Assembly: GCF_031624395.1 (NCBI RefSeq)
Contig: NZ_JAMQON010000006.1
Span: forward strand, 172,345-236,344
Reading direction: 5' to 3'
DNA: 64,000 nt
DNA from: Halomicroarcula saliterrae
GTDB taxonomy: Archaea; Halobacteriota; Halobacteria; Halobacteriales; Haloarculaceae
In this document: positions 27,663 through 34,765 of the stretch, in pieces
Position numbering within the stretch: position 1 is the first letter of the stretch
Layout: each line of letters begins with the position of its first letter
Notes under the pieces: model-generated
The model's input: only the letters and a program-made list of their open reading frames with translations
Databases searched by the model: none
Told to the model about the DNA's origin: nothing
Translations under genes and position numbers: made by a program

Positions 27663-29518
27663 GCGGTATCCTCGCCCTGTACAATCGCGACCGCTCGGCC
27701 GTAGACCGGAGCGCGGTCGAGCGGATGCAGGGGGCGATGGACCACCGCGGTCCCGACGGGAGCGATAGCTGGGACGGTGACGGCGTCGCCCTCGGGCATC
27801 AGCACCTCCGGTCCACGCCCGAAGGGCGCTACGATTCCCAGCCCTGTCGCGACGGGGACACCGTCGTCGTCGCAGACGCGCGCCTCGACAACCGACCGGA
27901 GCTGTTGTCGGAGCTCCAGCTGTCGAGCCCGCCGGAACGGATTCCGGACAGCGAGTTGCTCCTTGCGGCCTACAGGCAGTGGGGGACGGGCTGTGTCTCT
28001 CGGCTGGCCGGCGCGTTCGCCTTTGTCGTCTGGGACGGGGACCAGTTGTTCTGTGCCCGCGACCGCTTCGGCGTCAAACCGCTGTACTACCACCGCTCTC
28101 CCGAGCTGTTCGCCGTCGCCTCGGAGAAAAAGGGACTGCTGGCCCACCCCTCGATTGCGGGTGATATCGACGAAGTGAAGATCGGCGATTTCCTCGTCGA
28201 ACTGTACGAGGACACGTCGCGGACGTATTTCGAGTCGCTCGACCGGCTGCCCCCCGCCCACGCGATGACAGTCGATACGGAGACGACAGAGCAGTGGCGG
28301 TACTGGTCGCTGGACCCGACGCGGACGGTGACGCTCGATTCTGACGCCGCCTACGAGCGCCGCTTTCGTGAGCTGTTCGAACAGGCGGTCCGGAGCCGCA
28401 TGAGAACCGACGGCCCCGTCGGGTCGGCGCTCAGCGGCGGGATGGACTCGTCCTCGATAACCGTCGTCGCACGGGAGTTACTCCCCGACGACGAGCCGTT
28501 ACACACGTTCTCGAACGTCTACGACGAGGCCCCCTCCAGCGACGAACGGGAGTACATCGAAGCGGTCACGAGCAGGGAGGGCATCGAGTCACACTACATC
28601 TTCCCGGAGGACGTGGGCGCGCTGGTCGACGAAGCACGACTGCGTGCCCACTTCGACCAGCCGCCACACAACACCATGCACTTTGCCGGCTGGGAGCGGA
28701 CGAAACGCGCCGCCGACGTGGGGGTCTCGACCGTCCTCGGCGGCGCGCTGGGCGACAGCGCCATCGGCTACGGGCTCGGGTTGCTGCCGGAGCTGCTGTG
28801 GACCGGTCGGTGGGGGTCGCTGTACCGCGAGCTCAGTGCGATGAGCGGGCTCGTGGACGCGCCGGTTCGGCACCTGTTCGTCAGGCACGCCCTCTCGGAG
28901 GTCGTCCCCGAGTCGGTCCTGCGGGTACGGCGACGGGTCAACGGGACCCAGTGGTCACTGGCCGACGAGAACCCGACCATCGATCAAGCGTTCGCCGATA
29001 GAATCGGTCTCAGGACGCGCTACGAGACCCGGCAGTTGCGGGGGGCGGCGTTGACCCCGCGAGCCAGACGCAGGCAGTGCCGGTCGCTGCTGACCGGCCG
29101 GAACGCGACCAACTTCGAGGCGCTCGACCTGATTCACGCCGCGTTCGGTGTCGAGCCGCGGTACCCGTTTACCGACCACCGGCTGGTGGAGTTCTCGCTG
29201 GCGATGCCGGCGACACAGCAGCTCAAAGACGGGTGGACCCGGTCCATCGGCCGGCGAGCCCTGGGTGACCTGTTGCCGGAGCCGATACAGTGGCGCCCCT
29301 GGAAGACGCCGACGAACGAGGCGTTCTGGAACGCGCTCGAACGGGACCGAGGGCGCCTCGTCGACCTGGCCGACGAGCCGGGAGCGCTGGCGCCGTTCGT
29401 CGACGCCCACGCGCTCCACGAGTCGCTCGACCGGTTCGAGACCGAACGGAACTCCCGCGACGGCCGCGCGCTCTGGCGGGCGCTCTCACTGTCGGTCTGG
29501 CTCGACGCGTGGGGCTGA
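27659..29518 (+). CDS. Asparagine-synthetase-like lasso macrolactam cyclase (C protein)
   Basis: 619 aa from ATG 27659. It has an N-terminal Ntn-type glutaminase-like domain (DHRGPDGS, GHQHL, DRFGVKPLYY) and a C-terminal synthetase domain with the PPi-loop SGGMDSS (259-265). It begins Met-Ser-Gly: Cys2, the nucleophile of real glutamine-dependent asparagine synthetases, is absent, as in lasso C proteins that adenylate an Asp/Glu side chain and close an isopeptide bond. It is a close paralog of the next, convergent gene, overlapping by 33 bp. It lies 3.7 kb from the first precursor, whose leader fits a lasso system. Confidence 0.8.
   Translation: MSGILALYNRDRSAVDRSAVERMQGAMDHRGPDGSDSWDGDGVALGHQHLRSTPEGRYDSQPCRDGDTVVVADARLDNRPELLSELQLSSPPERIPDSELLLAAYRQWGTGCVSRLAGAFAFVVWDGDQLFCARDRFGVKPLYYHRSPELFAVASEKKGLLAHPSIAGDIDEVKIGDFLVELYEDTSRTYFESLDRLPPAHAMTVDTETTEQWRYWSLDPTRTVTLDSDAAYERRFRELFEQAVRSRMRTDGPVGSALSGGMDSSSITVVARELLPDDEPLHTFSNVYDEAPSSDEREYIEAVTSREGIESHYIFPEDVGALVDEARLRAHFDQPPHNTMHFAGWERTKRAADVGVSTVLGGALGDSAIGYGLGLLPELLWTGRWGSLYRELSAMSGLVDAPVRHLFVRHALSEVVPESVLRVRRRVNGTQWSLADENPTIDQAFADRIGLRTRYETRQLRGAALTPRARRRQCRSLLTGRNATNFEALDLIHAAFGVEPRYPFTDHRLVEFSLAMPATQQLKDGWTRSIGRRALGDLLPEPIQWRPWKTPTNEAFWNALERDRGRLVDLADEPGALAPFVDAHALHESLDRFETERNSRDGRALWRALSLSVWLDAWG
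28301..28390 (+). repeat. Near-identical inverted segment shared by the two cyclase genes, copy 1
   Basis: This stretch (codons 215-244) matches 30659-30748 on the other strand at 87 of 90 bases by hand alignment, with all three differences silent. The rest of the two genes is clearly more diverged, so this looks like local gene conversion. Confidence 0.75.
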
Positions 29519-31396
29519 CTGTCGGTCCCCGTCCCCGCGGGCGTCCAGCCAGGCACCGAGCGCCAGCGCCTTCCACAGCGAGCGGGCGTCCCTCGCGTCC
29601 CGGGTCTCGGTAAAACCGTCGTAGGCGCCACGCAGCTCGGCTTCGTCGAGGAACTCACGCAGCGGGCCCGGGTTTTGCACGACCCGCTGTAACGCCTCGT
29701 CTTCGTTCGCGAGCGCGTTCCGGAAGGCTTCGCCGACCATCGTTTTCCAGGGGCGCCACTGTATCGGCTCCGGTAGCAGGTCACCCAGCGCCCGTCGCAT
29801 GACGGAGCGCGTGTACCCGTCTTTGAGCTGCTGCGTGGGTGGTATCGCCAGAGCGTACTCGACGAGGCGAACGTCGGTAAACGGGTGTCTCGGCTCGATG
29901 CCGAACGGCGCGTGCAGCATGTCTATCGTTTCGAGCGTCGCCGTGATGCGCCCGGACGTGAGCGACCGGTGTTGCCACCGTCGGCCGCTACGTCTGAGCA
30001 CTGAGCCGTCCGATTGGTGGGCTCTGAGACGGTCCTGCAGGCCGTATCGCTCGACGAACGACTCCCGCAGCGTCGGGTTCGCGGCCTCCGCGAGCACCGG
30101 CTCCCCCCGCAGTGACTGGTACCACCGCTCTAGGCCGGTCGGGACGAGCGGGTCCAGCGCGTTCTCCCGAAACAGCGTCACCGGCGACGCGCCGACGACG
30201 TCGCCCATGGCCCGCAGTTCCCTGCACAGCCTGAGCCACCGCCCGGTCCGCAGCCACTGTGGCAGGGCCCCGAACCCGTAGCCGACGGCGCTGTCGCCCA
30301 TCTCCCCGGTCAGGTGAACGGACACGTCGGCGGCGTCCAGCTGTTTCAGCCGTTCCCACTTCGCGAAATGCATGGTGTTGTGGGGCGGGTGGTCGAGGTA
30401 TGCGAGCACCTCGTCGCTATCGACGAGCGCGCCGGTCTCGTCCAGGGAGACGCAGTGCGAGACGAGGCCCGCCCGGTCGGTTACGGTCCCGAAGAACTCC
30501 CGTTCGTCGCTGGAGGGGGCCTCGTCGAACGTGTTCGAGAACGTGTGGAGCGGCTCCGCGTCCGGGAGTACTTCCCGTGCCATCAGCGTGACTGCGGTCG
30601 AATCCAGCCCGCCGCTGAGGTCGCTCCCGACCGCGCCGCTCCCCCGGAGGCGACAGGAGACGGCCTGTTCGAACAGCTCGCGAAAGCGGCGCTCGTAGGC
30701 GGCGTCAGAGTCGAGCGTCACCGTCCGCGTCGGGTCCAGCGACCAGTACTGCCACTGCTGTGCCCCGTCCGGCCCGACGCTCATCGCGTGGGCGGGGGGC
30801 AATCGAGAGATCGACTCGAAGTAGCTGTTCTCGGTGTCGGCGAAAGTGTGCAACAGGAGGTCACCGACCGCCACCCGGTCGACGCGACCGTCGACCTGCG
30901 GGAGTGTCAGCAGCGCTTTCGGCTCGGATGCGACGGCGAACAGCTCGGGAGAACAGTGGTAGTACAGCGGTTTGACGCCGAAGTGATCGCGGGCGCAGAA
31001 CAGCCGCCCGCGGTCCCCGTCCCAGACGACGAACGCGAACGCGCCGTAGAGCTTCGACGGGCACTCCCGACCCCACTTCCGGTAGGCCGCCAGAACGATA
31101 TCACAGTCGGCGACGCGGGCCGGCGGGTCGCTGAACTCGAGCGCGTCCAGAAGCTCGTCGCGGTTGTCCAGTCGCAGGTCCGCGGCGACGACGCAGTCTC
31201 CCTCCCGTGTTGGCTGGTCGGTAGCTGTCGACTCCGGCGTCGTGTGGAGATGCTGGTGGCCCAGTCCCGCGGCGGGGGCGTCCCAGACACCGCTCCCGTC
31301 CGGACCGCGGTGGTCGATAGCCTCCAGCATCCGAGTGACCCGGTCGCCCGCGGCGACGCCTCCGTCCCGGTCGAACAGTGCGACGACTCCGCTCAC
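29486..31396 (-). CDS. Second asparagine-synthetase-like lasso cyclase (C protein)
   Basis: 636 aa. It has the same two-domain plan as the facing paralog: Met-Ser-Gly start without Cys2, DHRGPDGS, FCARDHFGVKPLYY, PPi-loop SGGLDST (261-267) and HFAKWERLK. The C-terminus has an extra polar tail of about 15 residues. Two cyclases with two precursors suggest one cyclase per precursor or redundancy; which pairs with which cannot be read. It heads a minus-strand run away from the precursors. A true asparagine synthetase is unlikely without Cys2, though ammonia-dependent activity cannot be excluded. Confidence 0.8.
   Translation of the reverse strand: MSGVVALFDRDGGVAAGDRVTRMLEAIDHRGPDGSGVWDAPAAGLGHQHLHTTPESTATDQPTREGDCVVAADLRLDNRDELLDALEFSDPPARVADCDIVLAAYRKWGRECPSKLYGAFAFVVWDGDRGRLFCARDHFGVKPLYYHCSPELFAVASEPKALLTLPQVDGRVDRVAVGDLLLHTFADTENSYFESISRLPPAHAMSVGPDGAQQWQYWSLDPTRTVTLDSDAAYERRFRELFEQAVSCRLRGSGAVGSDLSGGLDSTAVTLMAREVLPDAEPLHTFSNTFDEAPSSDEREFFGTVTDRAGLVSHCVSLDETGALVDSDEVLAYLDHPPHNTMHFAKWERLKQLDAADVSVHLTGEMGDSAVGYGFGALPQWLRTGRWLRLCRELRAMGDVVGASPVTLFRENALDPLVPTGLERWYQSLRGEPVLAEAANPTLRESFVERYGLQDRLRAHQSDGSVLRRSGRRWQHRSLTSGRITATLETIDMLHAPFGIEPRHPFTDVRLVEYALAIPPTQQLKDGYTRSVMRRALGDLLPEPIQWRPWKTMVGEAFRNALANEDEALQRVVQNPGPLREFLDEAELRGAYDGFTETRDARDARSLWKALALGAWLDARGDGDRQSAPRVEPDRQ
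30659..30748 (-). repeat. Near-identical inverted segment shared by the two cyclase genes, copy 2
   Basis: Reverse-complement partner of 28301-28390. A shorter conserved block near 29741-29800 also matches the first cyclase around 29260-29315 (region coding LGDLLPEPIQWRPWK). Confidence 0.75.
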
Positions 31397-31498
31397 GGGT
31401 AGCCCACCCGTGTCGAGGCGTAGTCGGGCTTGCTAACCGACCCAGCGTGCATTGGTATAATTCCGTCGCACCGAAAGATAAATTATTGGGTGTTCGAC

Positions 31499-32965
31499 TC
31501 AGCGGTAGCCAAGCGCCTCCAGTCGCGCGTCGACCTGACGTTCGGCCGTCGCTGTCGGGTCGTGTTGCCGTGTGAGCCACGACGCCACACGCTCCGGGGG
31601 CGGCGGCGTCTCCCGGTCCGGTGTGAGCGAGCGCTCGTCGGGACCGTACGTGTAGGCGGTCGCCTCGATGTCCGTGCGCTCCCAGGGACACCGGTAGACG
31701 TCGACGTGGTCCGGCCCGATACTGGCGACCTTTCGGACCGCCAGTTCGTCGATGCGGCCGTCGTCGAACCGACTGTTCTCGTACAGCGGCGGCAGGGAGA
31801 GGGTCGGTCCATCGACACAGGCCGTGACGCGACCTGTCGGTCCACGGCTGTCGGCGCCGATAGCAGTCACCAGCTGTTCTGTCGTCGTTATCTCGCCGGC
31901 AGCGACCCCAGTCAGGGCGCTGCCCACGCCGGCGATAGACACGGGGGCGGTGATACTCCGGTCGCCGCGGTCCCAGTCGGCCGGCGGGTCGACCGCGAGC
32001 GGAACGTGAATTCCGTGTGGATGTAACGACGTGTGGTGGCCGACCATCCCGTCGGCACCGAACAGCTGTCCGTGGTCGCCGAGGACCACCACCAGGCTGT
32101 CCCGGAACGCCGCCGTGTCGCGCGCCCAGCGCTGTAACACCCGGTCGCCCTCACGGGCGAAGAGCCTGTATAGCTCCGCTTTCGCCCGGTAGAACCGCTC
32201 CCAGTCGCCGTAGCCCTCGCGGACGGCCCGCGGTGGCTCCTCGTTCGTGAGGAGATAGAGCAGGTTCGTGCCGGCCAGTCGAAGCGCCTCGCGCTCCTCG
32301 TCTGTGTGGTCGTTCCCGACGCCGGGCGGGGTGCCGTAGTAGGGGTTGTGCGGGTCCAGCAGGTTCGTCACGGTCAGCGTCGGACCCGACTGCTCGCGCA
32401 GGTAGGTGTTCAGGTGCGAGACGACGCGTCGCCCGTGGTGGGGGTACGACGGGTCGGCCCCGGCGAACCGTCGGTACGCGGCGTACACCGTGTTGAGCGC
32501 GTTCGGAACGCGACGCGGCCGCGAGAGGAGCCCACCGGCCAGCGACAGCAGGGTTCGCGGGCTCGGGTCAGTCAGGTAGCCAGAGGGCGAAAACTCCGAG
32601 AAGCGGAGTTTCGACTGGATGTCGTCGTGGACAGTGTCGACCTCGTGGTGGAACCCCGTCCGGGCGCTGAAGCTCGGGTTCTCGCTGAAAATCGCCGTCG
32701 AGTATCCGTGGTCGCTCGCAGTGCGGGGGAGCGTCGCACGCTGTGGGGGTAACGTGTCGCCCGTCCGCGCGCAGTCGTGGTCGACGACGTCCTGCCCGCT
32801 GAACAGCGACACGTGCGACGGGACCGTCCAGGTTCCGGACGAGTAACACCGGGACCACTGTACCGGTAGCGAGTCGACGAAGGGCGTCGTCGACTCGGAA
32901 CACGTCGACTTTCGCAGGCAGTCCAGAGTGAACACGTGAATTGAGGGTGGCAAATAAGGTTTCAT
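31499..32965 (-). CDS. Alkaline-phosphatase-superfamily hydrolase inside the RiPP cluster
   Basis: 488 aa. Motifs are Asp15 in FTLDCLRKS, GTWTVPSH with Thr47 at the nucleophile position (not Cys/Ser, so no formylglycine), VVVLGDHGQLFGADGMVGHHTSLHPHG carrying the later metal ligands, and the C-terminal LEALGYR. It most resembles the 13568 protein of the glycan region. Within the cluster it could act on a phosphorylated peptide, a lipid or a surface glycan; this is inference. It may instead be a leftover glycan gene. It is divergent from precursor 1. Confidence 0.7.
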   Translation of the reverse strand: MKPYLPPSIHVFTLDCLRKSTCSESTTPFVDSLPVQWSRCYSSGTWTVPSHVSLFSGQDVVDHDCARTGDTLPPQRATLPRTASDHGYSTAIFSENPSFSARTGFHHEVDTVHDDIQSKLRFSEFSPSGYLTDPSPRTLLSLAGGLLSRPRRVPNALNTVYAAYRRFAGADPSYPHHGRRVVSHLNTYLREQSGPTLTVTNLLDPHNPYYGTPPGVGNDHTDEEREALRLAGTNLLYLLTNEEPPRAVREGYGDWERFYRAKAELYRLFAREGDRVLQRWARDTAAFRDSLVVVLGDHGQLFGADGMVGHHTSLHPHGIHVPLAVDPPADWDRGDRSITAPVSIAGVGSALTGVAAGEITTTEQLVTAIGADSRGPTGRVTACVDGPTLSLPPLYENSRFDDGRIDELAVRKVASIGPDHVDVYRCPWERTDIEATAYTYGPDERSLTPDRETPPPPERVASWLTRQHDPTATAERQVDARLEALGYR

Positions 32966-33208
32966 TCTTGCTTATGAGAGATAAATTAACCGGTGACGGC
33001 GAGAGACTGTCATCCGCCCGACTGCTTTGCAGGGACCACTCGAATTCGGGCGCCCGAACTGCGCGTCGTATCCGGGTTCCGGCGTCGGTCCCAGCGCGGT
33101 AGATGGACATCGGGCACGCTGGCACAGAATATGACACAAGGATTGGCCCTAGAAGACCTCTAGCACAAAAATTATATGGCTGGAGGATTATTTTACAGGC
33201 GCACTGGC
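32966..33208. other. Promoter region upstream of precursor 1
   Basis: 243 bp between the divergent hydrolase and precursor 1. It contains the precursor promoter near 33171. No other gene was seen. Confidence 0.5.
33167..33178 (+). promoter_or_regulatory. TATA-like box of precursor 1
   Basis: aaaaattatatg, about 35 nt before the precursor ATG. A start site near 33200 would leave a very short leader. A GGAGGA at about 33183 is too far from the ATG to act as a ribosome binding site. Confidence 0.5.
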
Positions 33209-33346
33209 ATGAGATATAACTCACCAGAAGTGACTGAGTACGGCTCAGTCGAAACGATAACCGAGGGTAGTGGGACGAACAAAACGGGGAGCGGTTCCGA
33301 CGAGTACTCGTCGCAGACTGGACTCACGGGTTCAGTCTTCTCGTAA
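33209..33346 (+). CDS. Lasso-peptide-type RiPP precursor 1
   Basis: 45 aa. The N-terminal half fits the lasso leader motif bound by the PqqD-like B1 protein: Tyr3-x-x-Pro6-x-Val8-x-x-x-Gly12, then Thr18, which by the usual rule is the second-to-last leader residue. That predicts a 26-residue core starting at Gly20 (GSGTNKTGSG, then Asp31-Glu32-Tyr33) and ending Val-Phe-Ser45. No acidic residue occurs at core positions 7-9; Asp31 and Glu32 are core 12 and 13. The C-terminal Ser is a candidate target for the HPrK-like kinase. It is 35/45 identical to precursor 2. Confidence 0.85.
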   Translation: MRYNSPEVTEYGSVETITEGSGTNKTGSGSDEYSSQTGLTGSVFS

Positions 33347-33366
33347 TACGACGCACGAGTACCACA

Positions 33367-33392
33367 TTTTTTGCCAGTCCGTGGGGGACTGG
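33367..33392 (+). terminator. T-run and hairpin after precursor 1
   Basis: Six T residues start 21 nt after the stop codon, followed by a perfect 7-bp stem CCAGTCC/GGACTGG with a 5-nt loop. Archaeal termination mainly needs the oligo-T; the hairpin may protect the 3' end. It would uncouple precursor 1 from precursor 2. Confidence 0.45.
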
Positions 33393-33543
33393 GGGTGGGA
33401 CAAGCGGTTACTTGGCCGAGCCGGACATCGGGTTCCGAGTCGGAACCGAGGCGTGTTCGACCGACAACTCGCAGTGATTGTGGGCCCCCGTTCGGATACC
33501 GGATATATCAGGCACTTCGGAGCGATTTTACGATGTTAAAGGG

Positions 33544-33552
33544 TTATTTTTA
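33544..33552 (+). promoter_or_regulatory. TATA-like box of precursor 2
   Basis: ttattttta, 41-49 nt before the ATG of precursor 2, giving a predicted leader of about 15-20 nt that contains the ribosome binding site. Confidence 0.45.
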
Positions 33553-33578
33553 CAAGTGAGGGTGGAGTATCTAATACC

Positions 33579-33585
33579 GAGGTGA
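33579..33585 (+). promoter_or_regulatory. Strong Shine-Dalgarno of precursor 2
   Basis: GAGGTGA, 7 nt before the ATG, fully complementary to the conserved 3' end of 16S rRNA (UCACCUC). This is notable because most haloarchaeal genes, apparently including precursor 1, are leaderless or lack one. Confidence 0.6.
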
Positions 33586-33592
33586 CGACAGA

Positions 33593-33730
33593 ATGACATA
33601 CAAGCCACCAGAGGTTAACGAATACGGGTCAGTCGAATCGATCACTGAAGGTAGCGGTACGAACAAGAGCGGTAGCGGCTCCGACGAGTACAGTTCGTCG
33701 ACGTCGCTGACTGGTTCGATCTTCGGTTAA
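33593..33730 (+). CDS. Lasso-peptide-type RiPP precursor 2
   Basis: 45 aa, with the same design as precursor 1: Tyr3, Pro6, Val8, Gly12, Thr18, then a Gly/Ser/Thr-rich core with Asp31-Glu32-Tyr33 and the ending Ile-Phe-Gly45. Differences from precursor 1 are at residues 2, 4, 5, 9, 16, 26, 36, 38, 43 and 45, while 18 of the 35 identical residues use a different codon. The duplication is therefore old and the peptide is under selection. Residues 27-35 (GSGSDEYSS) and Leu39-Thr-Gly-Ser42 are invariant. Its stop overlaps the convergent kinase stop by four bases. Confidence 0.85.
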   Translation: MTYKPPEVNEYGSVESITEGSGTNKSGSGSDEYSSSTSLTGSIFG

Positions 33731-34662
33731 TCACCGACCGTTTCCCCGTTTCGGTGGGAACGCTCGGTACTTTTTATGTCGTCGACGACACGCTCGATGA
33801 GCGACGGCAGCGCCGCGTGGTCGTCGGTACGGGTGAGCCTCCGACAGTTCGTGGTCTCGACGACCGTCGCACACTGCCCGAAGTGCGTGTCAGTCTGTTC
33901 TGTCTCCCGGAGTAGCCCACGCGTGTAGGTGCTCTCGATGAGGCTGAACAGGTGGTCGTTCTCGGAGGCGTCGTCCAGCGACACCGACTCCCCCTCCGTG
34001 AGGATGTAACAGGCTACGACGGGTGCAGGGTCCGGGGTGTCCTCGAAGCGTTGATACCGCTTGTCCGACCCGCCGTCGTCCGCGTACGTCCGCGTCTCGG
34101 CGAGGTCGAGCGCCTCGACTGCGTCCGGTTTCAACCGCAGTTCCGGCACGCCGGGGACGACGACGGGCACCCCGTCCTCGAAGCGGACACAGACGATGTC
34201 GTCCTCCATGATGGCGTAGCCGTCGGCGTGAAACGCCGCCGCCGTGGTCGATTTGCCGACGCCACGCGGTCCCAGAAACAACGCCACCCGGCCGTCGATT
34301 TCGACGGCGCTCGCGTGCAACACCAGGTGGCCGCGCTGGTGGAGCAACACGCCGAGCATCTCGTTTTCCAGCAGTCGGCGGACGACTTTCGTCCCGACGA
34401 CGTCCGGCGTGTGTGGGTCGTATGTCACCGTTCGGCCGTTTTCGACGAGAAACGAGCCATACGAGTCATACGAGAGCCGGCACTGACCGGGGTCGGCCAC
34501 GATACGGCGGCCGCCTTCGCCGGGGACCGACTCCGGCACCGGCTCGACAGCACCCCGCCGGAAGACGACGTCAGTATCCTCGGTTGGCTCGCTCAGCGTC
34601 GGCAACTCTGGCAGGTCGAACTCCGACCGTATCGTCACTCCGTATGTGGCGTATGTGTTCAT
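33727..34662 (-). CDS. HPr-kinase/phosphorylase-like protein of the lasso cluster
   Basis: 311 aa. A P-loop GPRGVGKST (131-139) follows HASAVEI with His116, and a MEDD motif (152-155) follows it, matching the HPrK C-terminal kinase fold. In paeninodin-type lasso clusters such kinases phosphorylate the C-terminal Ser of the precursor; precursor 1 ends in Ser and precursor 2 does not. The N-terminal about 100 residues are family-typical for cluster-associated HPrK-like proteins. Other homologs with this fold have no proven kinase activity, so the activity is inferred. Confidence 0.75.
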   Translation of the reverse strand: MNTYATYGVTIRSEFDLPELPTLSEPTEDTDVVFRRGAVEPVPESVPGEGGRRIVADPGQCRLSYDSYGSFLVENGRTVTYDPHTPDVVGTKVVRRLLENEMLGVLLHQRGHLVLHASAVEIDGRVALFLGPRGVGKSTTAAAFHADGYAIMEDDIVCVRFEDGVPVVVPGVPELRLKPDAVEALDLAETRTYADDGGSDKRYQRFEDTPDPAPVVACYILTEGESVSLDDASENDHLFSLIESTYTRGLLRETEQTDTHFGQCATVVETTNCRRLTRTDDHAALPSLIERVVDDIKSTERSHRNGETVGD

Positions 34663-34765
34663 GCAATTGGGGTCGTCTGGCCCGTACTACCGGGTCCAGA
34701 TACATGTATTTTTCAATCGTCGTCCCGCTCAATAATAACCGTTCCGGGACCACCGCGACGTGTCT

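Noticed and set aside
27659..31396. Two ordinary glutamine-dependent asparagine synthetases
   Set aside because: Both lack Cys2 and lie in a cluster with B1, B2, exporter and leader-motif peptides, so lasso cyclases are the better call.
13568..32965. Classical formylglycine sulfatases
   Set aside because: No CxPSR or SxPSR motif is visible; Thr occupies the nucleophile position in the two long members.
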